Shown in pieces: positions 1 to 5,586 of a stretch of DNA of 7,857 nucleotides (the stretch's first letter is position 1; the number at the start of each line of letters is the position of its first letter). The notes under the pieces are model-generated. The model was not told the DNA's origin. It was given only the letters and a program-made list of their open reading frames with translations, and ran no database searches. The DNA is taken from positions 1 through 7,857 of the forward strand of contig CAZMSQ010000070.1 of assembly GCA_964569025.1 (NCBI GenBank), given 5' to 3'. Both the position numbers and the translations under genes were made by a program. The DNA comes from CAZMSQ01 sp964569025. Lineage in GTDB: Bacteria; Bacteroidota; Bacteroidia; Chitinophagales; Saprospiraceae.

Positions 1-119
1 GAATGGGGAGGGGTGCTGAAGCGAGAATTGGGATTGGGGTGGTTTGAGAATGGGGGAGAGATGGGGGTATGAACGTAACATAAGGATTTCGTTATTTTAG
101 TTTAGGGGGATTAGAGTAA
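1..119. other. G-rich low-complexity stretch, no gene recognised
   Basis: The first ~70 bases consist of G runs of 3-5 separated by short A/T-containing spacers (G runs near 5-13, 31-39, 53-57 and 63-67), with a strong purine bias on the plus strand. Frame 1 is open from base 1 to a TGA at 70-72, but its 23 codons resemble nothing I know and are dominated by Gly and Glu, as expected from the composition. Bases 73-119 turn abruptly AT-rich and contain stops. This may be intergenic low-complexity DNA at or near the left edge of the island. I see no RNA gene here. Confidence 0.4.
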
Positions 120-350
120 AATAGTGTATACTATAATGCTCTTTTAAATGAAGATGACATTTCGCTTGACAGAAAAAACGATTGGGTTGAAGTCAATAAT
201 GACATCAAAGCGCTTAATCAAGCCATTCGAGAATTAGAGAGGCTTCCCATTTCTTCCAGGTTGATAAGAAAAACGCATCATACCCTTCTGGATGGTGTCC
301 GGGGTGAACACAAGCAACCCGGTCAATACAGAAACTCTCAAAATTGGTAG
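120..350 (+). pseudogene. Fic/DOC N-terminal domain remnant (Fic_N type)
   Basis: An open frame of 76 codons between a TAA at 117-119 and a TAG at 348-350 has no start codon of its own. It encodes an acidic lead-in, then WVEVNNDIKALNQAIRE, RLPISSRLIRKTHHTLLDGV and RGEHKQPGQYRNSQNW. This is the signature run of the Fic_N domain of class II Fic proteins (the family pattern is roughly EVNNY.KA, LPLS.RLI...H..LL.GVRG, PGE.R.SQNWIG). The upstream part that normally carries the inhibitory (S/T)xxxE(G/N) helix is missing. The catalytic HxFx(D/E)GNGR core, expected some 60-70 residues further on, is also missing. The frame stops exactly where the homology should read on into Ile-Gly. It is a decayed fragment without AMPylation activity. 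Family assignment is confident and rests on motif recognition, not on a search. Confidence 0.75.
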
Positions 351-478
351 CTGATCAGCTGAATGAAACTGTCATTCAGCGGGTCATTCAGCATGATTTG
401 AGGCTGGGGGAGAAAGGGCGCACAAGAGATCCGATACTTCTTTACGAACTGTTTCGATTGTGCTGCAGGTACTTATGA
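338..478 (+). pseudogene. Probable fragment of a DUF4143-type AAA ATPase
   Basis: In the frame shifted by one base from the Fic remnant, codons from about 338 to the TGA at 476-478 read LVADQLNETVIQRVIQHDLR followed by LGEKGRTRDPILLYELFRLC. The pattern 'tvi.r.i.hDl' followed by 'r.p.lL..lfrl' and an aromatic residue resembles the middle of AAA_14/DUF4143 ATPases, just before their winged-helix segment. Those proteins are normally several hundred residues long, and neither the P-loop nor the C-terminal domain is here, so this is debris. The junction with the Fic fragment lies around 340-350. The following 50 bases (479-529) are very AT-rich and hold nothing I can identify. The assignment comes from remembered family patterns and is moderate. 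Confidence 0.45.
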
Positions 479-529
479 GGGGCCATTTCTTTATTATTCA
501 TATAGATTATTTCTTTATTTAGGAGGCTT

Positions 530-670
530 ATGTTCGGACAAGGGTCAGGCGAGTATAGTAGAACTGACCAAATTGACGGAACCACTTTGCGAAGGGTACA
601 CCACTCGTTGAGCAAATTGAGGCCTACTCCTTGGCTCGTGTACCAGGAATATTGTCAGGCTTTAGCCTGA
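530..670 (+). pseudogene. Possible Fic C-terminal (winged-helix) remnant, frameshifted
   Basis: The frame from the ATG at 530 to the TGA at 668-670 gives 46 residues ending PTPWLVYQEYCQALA. Class II Fic proteins typically end in a winged helix followed by a segment like 'RNRLFVYQEYLDIL', which this resembles. Just upstream, in another frame (551-587), the codons read ASIVELTKLTEP. That resembles the first helices of the same winged helix, so a frameshift near 580-587 would join the two parts. This could be the far end of the Fic gene whose N-terminus lies at 120-350, with the core lost. Alternatively 530-670 is a short independent ORF: AGGAGG at 521-526 precedes the ATG by only three bases, closer than is usual. 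The assignment is tentative. Confidence 0.4.
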
Positions 671-680
671 CTTTTTATTT
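654..680 (+). terminator. Intrinsic terminator
   Basis: GTCAGGC (654-660) and GCCTGAC (665-671) form a perfect 7-bp stem with a TTTA loop, followed at once by TTTTTATTT. The stem overlaps the TGA at 668-670 of the remnant above. It would end transcription of the former upstream gene and insulate the promoter starting at 678. Confidence 0.7.
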
Positions 681-709
681 GCGTATGTCAAGTTATAGCC
701 TTACTTTTG
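678..709 (+). promoter_or_regulatory. Bacteroidota-type promoter for the mobile mystery A/B operon
   Basis: TTTG at 678-681 and TACTTTTG at 702-709 are separated by 20 bp, matching the Bacteroidota primary sigma consensus (-33 TTTG, 19-21 bp, -7 TAnnTTTG). The base after the -7 box is A rather than the preferred pyrimidine. Transcription would begin near 716, about 25 bases before the ATG at 741. A sigma70-like TATAAT at 714-719 is also present but has no well-placed -35 partner. Confidence 0.6.
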
Positions 710-732
710 ATTTTATAATGTTAGGCTATAAC
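692..732. promoter_or_regulatory. Inverted-repeat operator, likely bound by the Xre-like protein
   Basis: GTTATAGCCT (692-701) and AGGCTATAAC (723-732) are perfect 10-bp inverted repeats, separated by 21 bp, with centres 31 bp apart (about three helical turns). The left arm fills the promoter spacer up to the first base of the -7 box. The right arm lies in the untranslated leader just before the ATG at 741. The position is what one expects for autorepression by the HTH protein encoded directly downstream. The repeats are directly visible; the binding partner is inferred. Confidence 0.65.
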
Positions 733-740
733 CTTACGAT

Positions 741-1199
741 ATGAATAAGAAAAAACTACAAATAGAACAATTGGAGCACAAACTAAACGGATTTCGCACA
801 GCTCAAAAAGTAGTTGTTCCTCCAACAGGATGGCTAAAAGCCATAAGAGTTTCATTGGGAATGTCATTACAGCAATTGGCAGATAAACTCTCTATAACCA
901 AGCAAAGTGTCAGAGAAATTGAGCTGCGAGAAAAAGAAGGAACGATCACCCTAAAAAGTCTGCGTGAAACAGCCAATGCTTTGGATATGCAATTGGTTTA
1001 TGGGCTTGTTCCTAAAGATGGAAGCATAGAAAAACTCATTGACCGAAAGGCTACAAAGTTGGCTACCCGGATTGTTTCGAGAACTTCTCATACCATGAAG
1101 TTAGAAGATCAGGAAAATACACAGCAACGACTTAAAAAAGCCATTGAAGAGAGAACTGCAGTCATTAAACATGAGCTACCCAAGATGCTATGGGATTAG
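741..1199 (+). CDS. Mobile mystery protein A: Xre-family HTH protein, putative antitoxin/repressor
   Basis: This 152-residue protein has an N-terminal Lys-rich helix (1-20) and then a Cro/C1-type helix-turn-helix at about 31-90. The recognition region is GMSLQQLADKLSITKQSVRE (40-59), followed by TITLKSLRETANALDMQLVY, and the domain ends LVYGLVP. The 'VPPTGWLKAIR' lead-in, the 'tItL.tLr..A.aLd..lvY.lvP' block and the SRTSHTMKLEDQ segment (113-124) are what I recall of the TIGR02612 family, always paired with a Fic protein. TMKLED (118-123) has the spacing of the Fic inhibitory motif (S/T)xxxE(G/N), with Asp in the last position. The start at 741 follows an AT-rich leader without a Shine-Dalgarno sequence. 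The gene overlaps the Fic gene by 10 bp, so translation is probably coupled. It likely represses its own promoter through the 692-732 repeat and may hold its partner inactive; both roles are inferred. Confidence 0.85.
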   Translation: MNKKKLQIEQLEHKLNGFRTAQKVVVPPTGWLKAIRVSLGMSLQQLADKLSITKQSVREIELREKEGTITLKSLRETANALDMQLVYGLVPKDGSIEKLIDRKATKLATRIVSRTSHTMKLEDQENTQQRLKKAIEERTAVIKHELPKMLWD

Positions 1200-1786
1200 A
1201 ACTTGATTACATTGATGGCCAAACGCCTATCGATGAAGATGAAAAGGAGGGCTTACTCATTGAAACCATCGCTACTAAGGGAGAATTAGATGAATTTGAG
1301 CAACAAAACATTGAAGAAGCCATTCAATGGGTATTTGGTAGAAAGTTCAAAGCCAAAGATGTCTTCACAGGAAAATTCATTTGCAACATTCACAAGCGGA
1401 TGTTTGGTGATGTTTGGGCTTGGGCAGGTGAGTTTAGAAAGACAGACAAAAACCTTGGCATTGAGAAGTACCGAATACCTATTGCGCTCAAAGTACTCTG
1501 TGATGATGCACCTTTTTCGATAGAAAACGGAACTTACCCTCCCGAAGAAATAGCTGTTCGCTTCAAACACAGAATTGTAAGCATTCACTGCTTTCCAAAT
1601 GGAAATGGAAGGCACAGCCGATTAATGGGCGACATCATAATTGAAAAGCTCTTTGGTCAAGAACCTTTCTCATGGGGTGCCGGTAACTTATCAAAAGCAG
1701 GTGACACCAGAGCAGCCTACTTAAAAGCAGTAAGAGCAGCAGATCAAGGCGAATACGCTCAATTACTTGACTTTGCTCGATCATGA
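1190..1786 (+). CDS. Mobile mystery protein B: Fic-domain protein, putative toxin
   Basis: This 198-residue protein is a compact Fic domain with an acidic N-terminus. Conserved parts are IHKRMFGDVWAWAGEFRKTD (67-86, the helix and beta-flap region), an E/D-rich linker, and the Fic motif HCFPNGNGRHSR at 133-144. In the motif, His133 is the presumed catalytic base, the glycine-rich anion hole is GNGR, and Arg144 would contact phosphate. Fic enzymes usually transfer AMP or another phosphate-containing group to target hydroxyls. Here the usual acidic metal-binding residue (HxFx[D/E]GNGR) is Asn137, so the chemistry cannot be assumed. I see no inhibitory (S/T)xxxE(G/N) motif inside this protein, so control by the upstream partner is plausible. 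The ATG lies inside the last codons of the upstream gene and has no ribosome-binding site, which suggests coupling. The family match is TIGR02613 as I remember it. Its last 28 bases overlap the convergent gene. Confidence 0.88.
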   Translation: MGLELDYIDGQTPIDEDEKEGLLIETIATKGELDEFEQQNIEEAIQWVFGRKFKAKDVFTGKFICNIHKRMFGDVWAWAGEFRKTDKNLGIEKYRIPIALKVLCDDAPFSIENGTYPPEEIAVRFKHRIVSIHCFPNGNGRHSRLMGDIIIEKLFGQEPFSWGAGNLSKAGDTRAAYLKAVRAADQGEYAQLLDFARS

Positions 1787-2580
1787 GCCCCCTCCATCCC
1801 CCCAAGCCACACCGTCACCGACCTCTCCCCATCATGCCCTGCCACCGGCAATGCTGCCGGTCCTCCACCCGCAAACAGCAGCCCCTGATCCAGTGGCTTA
1901 ATCAACCACAGCCGCATGAATGGCCCCTCTCCGGCTGCCGGGCCGATGTACCGCGTGCAAGCCTCCAAAGCAGCAGGGAAGGGGAAGCAATCGTCAGCCT
2001 GAAATTGGTACAGCCATAAGGCGAGGGCCAGAGCTGCGCCCGAGTCGCTGTTGTCGGAACCCTCCACGAAGGCTTGCTGGATCGACTGGTCGAGCATCTT
2101 GCAGACCAAAGCGCCATGACCACGCCGACCGGCATAGGCGAGCAGGTGTGTGGTAACCCATTCCTTAAGGGCGTAGGGGGTGGTGATGAGCTCCTGATAC
2201 GACGCCTCATCGGAAGGGTAGGTGGTCAGGGGATAAAGATGGGCGTGTGATTGTCCGGGCAATTTGGCTTGGGCGAGGGCATCGGTCAATACTGAGGCAG
2301 AAGGCCGACTGAAGGCCTTGAGAATGGCCCTGTACTTGTCCTCGCCAAGACCCCGGATGTCGCGCAGTTGGCCAAGGGTGGAGAATGCCATGCCAGGCAA
2401 CAGGTTGCGGGTTTCAAGAATGCGGGCAGCAACCTTTTGACCAATGAGATGGTCGTGGGATCTCGCGCCGGGGTCAGACCCCAGCTCCCGCATATTGTCA
2501 ATGAGTTTTTGCCAAGTCCCGGCTTGGTTCATGAAACGCAAGACCCTTTCCTCAACCCACGCCGGACATTCTCTGTACAT
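1759..2580 (-). CDS. Unidentified protein with a helix-hairpin-helix-like motif; 3' end altered at the island junction
   Basis: This is a 273-residue protein that I do not recognise as a named family. Residues 67-90 (STLGQLRDIRGLGEDKYRAI and following) have the 'helix, GLGxxK, helix' form of a helix-hairpin-helix, which often binds DNA backbone or mediates protein contacts. It is preceded by a helical region (10-60). The rest (about 110-265) is mixed, with a hydrophobic helix-like run ALALALWLYQF at 183-193 too short for a clear membrane span. There is no signal peptide. The ATG at 2578-2580 is the only ATG start available below an in-frame TGA 16 codons upstream, and there is a weak purine-rich stretch before it. 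The last eight residues (HDRAKSSN) and the stop lie in the AT-rich Fic gene read backwards, so the native C-terminus was probably different. It follows the RluA gene by 116 bp on the same strand. Confidence 0.65.
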   Translation of the reverse strand: MYRECPAWVEERVLRFMNQAGTWQKLIDNMRELGSDPGARSHDHLIGQKVAARILETRNLLPGMAFSTLGQLRDIRGLGEDKYRAILKAFSRPSASVLTDALAQAKLPGQSHAHLYPLTTYPSDEASYQELITTPYALKEWVTTHLLAYAGRRGHGALVCKMLDQSIQQAFVEGSDNSDSGAALALALWLYQFQADDCFPFPAALEACTRYIGPAAGEGPFMRLWLIKPLDQGLLFAGGGPAALPVAGHDGERSVTVWLGGMEGAHDRAKSSN

Positions 2581-2696
2581 ACTCGCTTGTCTTCGTTTCC
2601 AGTCAATTGCAAAAGGTAGGCATTCTCCTCACCCCATGCATCCCAAACCTGACCAATAACGAGAATTCCGAAGACAGCGATGACGGGGTCTCACTC

Positions 2697-3410
2697 CTAA
2701 CCCCACTTCCGCAGCTGATTCAGCGCTGCCTGAAAGTCCTTCGGCAAGTCTGCCGTGATATCCAGCATCTCACCACTTTCCGGATGCTGCACCCGCAGGC
2801 TGGCAGCGTGCAGGGCCGAGCGGGCTATCAGCGGGCGCGCTTCGCGGCCGGCTGGGGTGTAGCCTTTTCGCTTGATGGAGGAGAGAAACAGGGCCGTGTC
2901 GGCGCCGTAGAGGGGGTCAGTTGCCAGGGGGGTGCCCAGATGGGCGAGGTGGACTCTGATCTGATGGGTGCGCCCGGTGAGGGGGCGGGCTTCCAGCAGG
3001 GTGAAGCCGCGAAAACGCTCTAAAACCTGATAGTGCGTGATGGCGCTCTTGCCCGACTTGCTGATGATCATCCGGCCGCCAGCCCCAGAGGCAATCGGGG
3101 CATCGATCTCGCCGGATTCGGCAGGGGGGTGGCCGGCAGTCAGCGCCAGGTAGCGCTTGTCGGCTGTGCGTTCCTGAAATTGCAGACTCAGCGAACGGTG
3201 AGCCGCGGCGGTTTTGGCAAACACAATGACACCGCTGGTCTGGCGGTCCAGCCGATGGACCGTGAAGACACCATCTCTGCCTTGCTGGAGCGAATCCAAA
3301 AGGTTCGGGGCCTCCGGCTGGTGGCGCTCAGGGATACTCGATATATGTGGCGGCTTGTTGATAAAAAGCACGTGAGGGTCTTCATGCAACACCCAGTTTT
3401 CCCTTCTCAT
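2697..3410 (-). CDS. RluA-family RNA pseudouridine synthase (no S4 domain)
   Basis: This 237-residue cytoplasmic enzyme would convert specific uridines in rRNA or tRNA to pseudouridine. It contains the motif II signature HRLDRQTSG at 52-60, with the catalytic Asp55. It also has the LFINKPPHISSIPE opening (15-28), the KRYLAL strand (85-90), GRTHQIRVHLAHLGTP (146-161) and DPLYG (165-169), all in the family order. It lacks the N-terminal S4 RNA-binding domain of RluC and RluD and is about the length of RluA or TruC, so the target site cannot be told from sequence. The start is well placed: its ATG overlaps the TGA of the upstream fusion gene as ATGA, which implies translational coupling with that gene. 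A 116-bp gap (2581-2696) follows, in which I see no clear terminator or promoter. Confidence 0.92.
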   Translation of the reverse strand: MRRENWVLHEDPHVLFINKPPHISSIPERHQPEAPNLLDSLQQGRDGVFTVHRLDRQTSGVIVFAKTAAAHRSLSLQFQERTADKRYLALTAGHPPAESGEIDAPIASGAGGRMIISKSGKSAITHYQVLERFRGFTLLEARPLTGRTHQIRVHLAHLGTPLATDPLYGADTALFLSSIKRKGYTPAGREARPLIARSALHAASLRVQHPESGEMLDITADLPKDFQAALNQLRKWG

Positions 3411-5434
3411 ACCGACGATTTGTGTGCAGACAGCCGACTGAACACGCGGCGACCGCGGACATAAAAGTCAAAGACGACGCTGCCGCTGTAGAGGCCTTCG
3501 CGGTTCATCTCAGGGGAGATGCTGACTTTTTCAATCAGGTCGTTGTATCTGCGGGTCTTTCGCCGCAAGTCCCGCAAGTCGCGGTAAAAGTGGAAATGGG
3601 CAAAAAGAATGGAGCGAATGTGCGCAAATTTTCCCTCCACCAAAAAGAGCCCCGCTGCGAGTCCGTCAAGCACCAGCCGGAAGGGAATGAGCCACCGCCT
3701 TTTGGCACTGCGTGTGTTTTTGTAAATGGTATACAGGCTATTACGGAAATTCAGGTAGGTCTTCCGCGGATTCAGATAGTCGAGCGTGCCACCCCCCACG
3801 TGATAGACCACCGACTCAGGGCACACCATGACCCGGTACCCGGCCCGCTTCAGGCGCCAACACAGGTCAATTTCTTCGAGATGGGCAAAATAGTCAGCAT
3901 CAAATCCGCCAATATCGCGGAAGAGCCGCGGCCTGATCACCATTGCCGCCCCTGTCGCCCAGAAGCATTCTCCGGTATCGTTGTACTGCCCGCGGTCCTC
4001 CTCGGTATGGCTGAAAATCCGTCCTCTGCAAAACGGATAGCCGAGGCTGTCAATCCACCCCCCGGAGGCGCCGGCATATTCAAAGCGCCCTTTGTCCGAC
4101 CAGGTCAGGACCTTTGGCTGGACTGCGGCAATGCGCTCGTCAGATTCGAACAGAGCAATCATTGGCTCAAGCCAGCCGGGGGTGACTTCAACGTCGGAGT
4201 TGAGCAAAACCACATAGTCAGCCTCCACTTGCTGGAGCGCCAGATTGTAGCCCCCGGCAAAACCGTAGTTTTCGTGCAGTTGGATGACTTCAACGTCAGG
4301 ATGGTGCGCCAGAAGATAGGCCACGGAATCGTCGGTCGACAGATTGTCGGCCACCACAATCCGGAAGTTTGGATAGGTGGTTTGTTGGAGAATGGGTAAG
4401 AAGGTCTTGAGATATTCTTTGCCGTTATAGTTGAGAATGACAATGGCAGAAGAGGGAAAGCTTTCCGGGGCGGGAGGGGGTGTGTCGTCCGGCCTGTCGG
4501 TCTCCTTGTTGAGTACCTCCCTGCTCCGTGCGGCGTCTTTTTCGAGCTGTTTGCTCAGGGCTTCAAGTCCTGGAAACGGCTCATCACCGCGCAGTTTCTC
4601 CACCAGCTCGACCGTCAATCTGTCTCCGTACAGGTCTCCTTCAAACCCAAATAAGTGCACCTCAATCACGCGTTCTGTGGCCCTTTTGATGGTGGGGCGG
4701 GTGCCGATGTACATCATGCCCTCGAACCAGCGTTCTCGGTATCGGACCCACACGGCATAGATGCCGTCTCCGGGTATCAGCTTGTGGGCATGCCTCACTT
4801 CGAGGTTGGCAGTCGGAAACCCCAAATTGCGGCCGAGGCCCTGTCCGTGTACCACCACCCCGTGAATTGGATACCGGTATTGCAGGTAGCCATTGGCTTT
4901 CCGGATGTCACCCTCCAGCAGAGCCGTGCGGATTTTGGTGGAGCTTACGGTGATGTCGTCTATATCATGGCGGGCAATTTCCACGATTTCGAATCCGGCT
5001 TCCTGCTCAAAGGTGCGCAGCAGCCCGACATTCCCCTTTCTCCCTTTTCCAAACTGGTGGTCGTATCCGATGACCACGTACCGGGGTTGAAACTTTCCCA
5101 CCAGAAAATTGGTGATGTACTCCTGTGGGGTCTGGGATGCAAATTCTCGGGTAAATGGAACGACAACTACATTCTCAATACCCTCTTCTTCAAGCAGTGA
5201 CACCTTTTCGCTGATGGTGTTGAGCAGTTGGAGGGAGGTATCTTTCGGTTTGAGCAGGAGGCGAGGGTGGGGGTGAAAGGTCACGACCACGCTTTCGCCG
5301 CCGACCTGCCCGGCCAGAGCCCTGACCTGCTGCAGAATCCGTCGGTGGCCCGCATGGACTCCGTCGAAAGACCCGATGGTGACAACCGCGTTGCGGAAGG
5401 TCTTGAGATCTGACAGATCGCTGTACACATTCAT
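3407..5434 (-). CDS. ribF: Fusion protein: bifunctional riboflavin kinase/FAD synthetase (RibF) joined to a family-2 glycosyltransferase
   Basis: This is a single 675-residue uninterrupted frame. Residues 1-310 are a full-length RibF, which phosphorylates riboflavin to FMN and adenylylates FMN to FAD. It has the nucleotidyltransferase motif GSFDGVHAGH (21-30), SSTKIR (164-169), and the flavokinase GRNLGFPTAN (201-210). A hydrophilic proline-rich linker (311-329, with TPPPAPE) follows. From 330 a GT-A glycosyltransferase of family 2 begins. It has AIVILNYNG (330-338), VVADNLSTDDS (360-370), the DxD-like LLNSDVEV (410-417) and HLEEIDLCWRLKRAGYRV (518-535, acidic catalytic region). GGGTLDYLNPRKTYLNFRNS (547-566) is typical of rhamnosyltransferase-like GT2 enzymes. 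A hydrophobic/amphipathic C-terminal part (583-620) may touch the membrane. The two halves are normally separate proteins. No usual start codon lies between them in this frame. The start at 5434 matches the usual RibF N-terminus. The acceptor and sugar of the GT half are unknown. Confidence 0.92.
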   Translation of the reverse strand: MNVYSDLSDLKTFRNAVVTIGSFDGVHAGHRRILQQVRALAGQVGGESVVVTFHPHPRLLLKPKDTSLQLLNTISEKVSLLEEEGIENVVVVPFTREFASQTPQEYITNFLVGKFQPRYVVIGYDHQFGKGRKGNVGLLRTFEQEAGFEIVEIARHDIDDITVSSTKIRTALLEGDIRKANGYLQYRYPIHGVVVHGQGLGRNLGFPTANLEVRHAHKLIPGDGIYAVWVRYRERWFEGMMYIGTRPTIKRATERVIEVHLFGFEGDLYGDRLTVELVEKLRGDEPFPGLEALSKQLEKDAARSREVLNKETDRPDDTPPPAPESFPSSAIVILNYNGKEYLKTFLPILQQTTYPNFRIVVADNLSTDDSVAYLLAHHPDVEVIQLHENYGFAGGYNLALQQVEADYVVLLNSDVEVTPGWLEPMIALFESDERIAAVQPKVLTWSDKGRFEYAGASGGWIDSLGYPFCRGRIFSHTEEDRGQYNDTGECFWATGAAMVIRPRLFRDIGGFDADYFAHLEEIDLCWRLKRAGYRVMVCPESVVYHVGGGTLDYLNPRKTYLNFRNSLYTIYKNTRSAKRRWLIPFRLVLDGLAAGLFLVEGKFAHIRSILFAHFHFYRDLRDLRRKTRRYNDLIEKVSISPEMNREGLYSGSVVFDFYVRGRRVFSRLSAHKSSV

Positions 5435-5441
5435 TGTACCG

Positions 5442-5472
5442 CAAATGTAGCAATCAGAGGGTATATTCCGAA
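5442..5472 (-). promoter_or_regulatory. Candidate Bacteroidota promoter for the ribF-GT gene
   Basis: On the minus strand TACATTTGC (5449 down to 5441) is a perfect TAnnTTTGY -7 element. A one-mismatch -33 box, TTCG (5472-5469), lies 19 bp upstream. The -7 box ends only seven bases before the A of the start codon at 5434, so transcription would begin at or next to the ATG and give a leaderless or nearly leaderless mRNA. The start position is supported independently by RibF homology. The promoter is a consensus match only. Confidence 0.45.
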
Positions 5473-5586
5473 CAATTTGAGCGAATGAGCCTTTTGAATA
5501 CAGCGCATGTCCGGGGAATTGCCCATTTTTGAGGAGACATTTGTCAACATGCCATTTTTTTGGACGAAAAACTCAGAGCAAGCCAC

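Larger units (their letters stand above)
73..1786. other. AT-rich accessory island carrying gene debris and a Fic toxin-antitoxin-like module
   Basis: From about base 73 to the stop codon of the Fic gene at 1786 the DNA is visibly AT-rich. From 1787 on it becomes abruptly GC-rich and stays so across the housekeeping genes. The stretch holds broken pieces of accessory genes (Fic, probable DUF4143 ATPase) and an intact pair of the 'mobile mystery' A/B type, a family named for its association with mobile regions. I see no integrase, transposase, tRNA or clear target-site duplication, so the transfer mechanism is unknown. The left end is uncertain and may lie outside the window. Confidence 0.55.

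Noticed and set aside
5..67. G-quadruplex in the G-rich left end
   Set aside because: There are several G runs of 3-5, but loops of 13 or more bases separate groups that would be needed for a canonical four-tract quadruplex. Composition explains the pattern.
714..719. TATAAT as an E. coli-like -10 box for the mobile mystery operon
   Set aside because: No acceptable -35 hexamer lies about 17 bp upstream, and the Bacteroidota TTTG/TAnnTTTG pair in the same region fits better.
52..1804. Imperfect inverted similarity between the G-rich left edge (52-72) and the reverse complement of the right junction (about 1781-1804) as island end repeats
   Set aside because: The resemblance depends on G runs, needs gaps and mismatches, and the right copy is coding sequence. 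It is not enough to call terminal repeats.
3422..5200. Long plus-strand open frames (3422-4399, 4655-5200) opposite the RibF-GT gene
   Set aside because: The minus frame holds all the conserved RibF and GT2 motifs. The plus frames show low-complexity composition and no domains.
5560..5586. TTG at 5560 as the start of mrp
   Set aside because: The nine extra residues have no family counterpart, while the ATG at 5587 gives the normal Mrp N-terminus.
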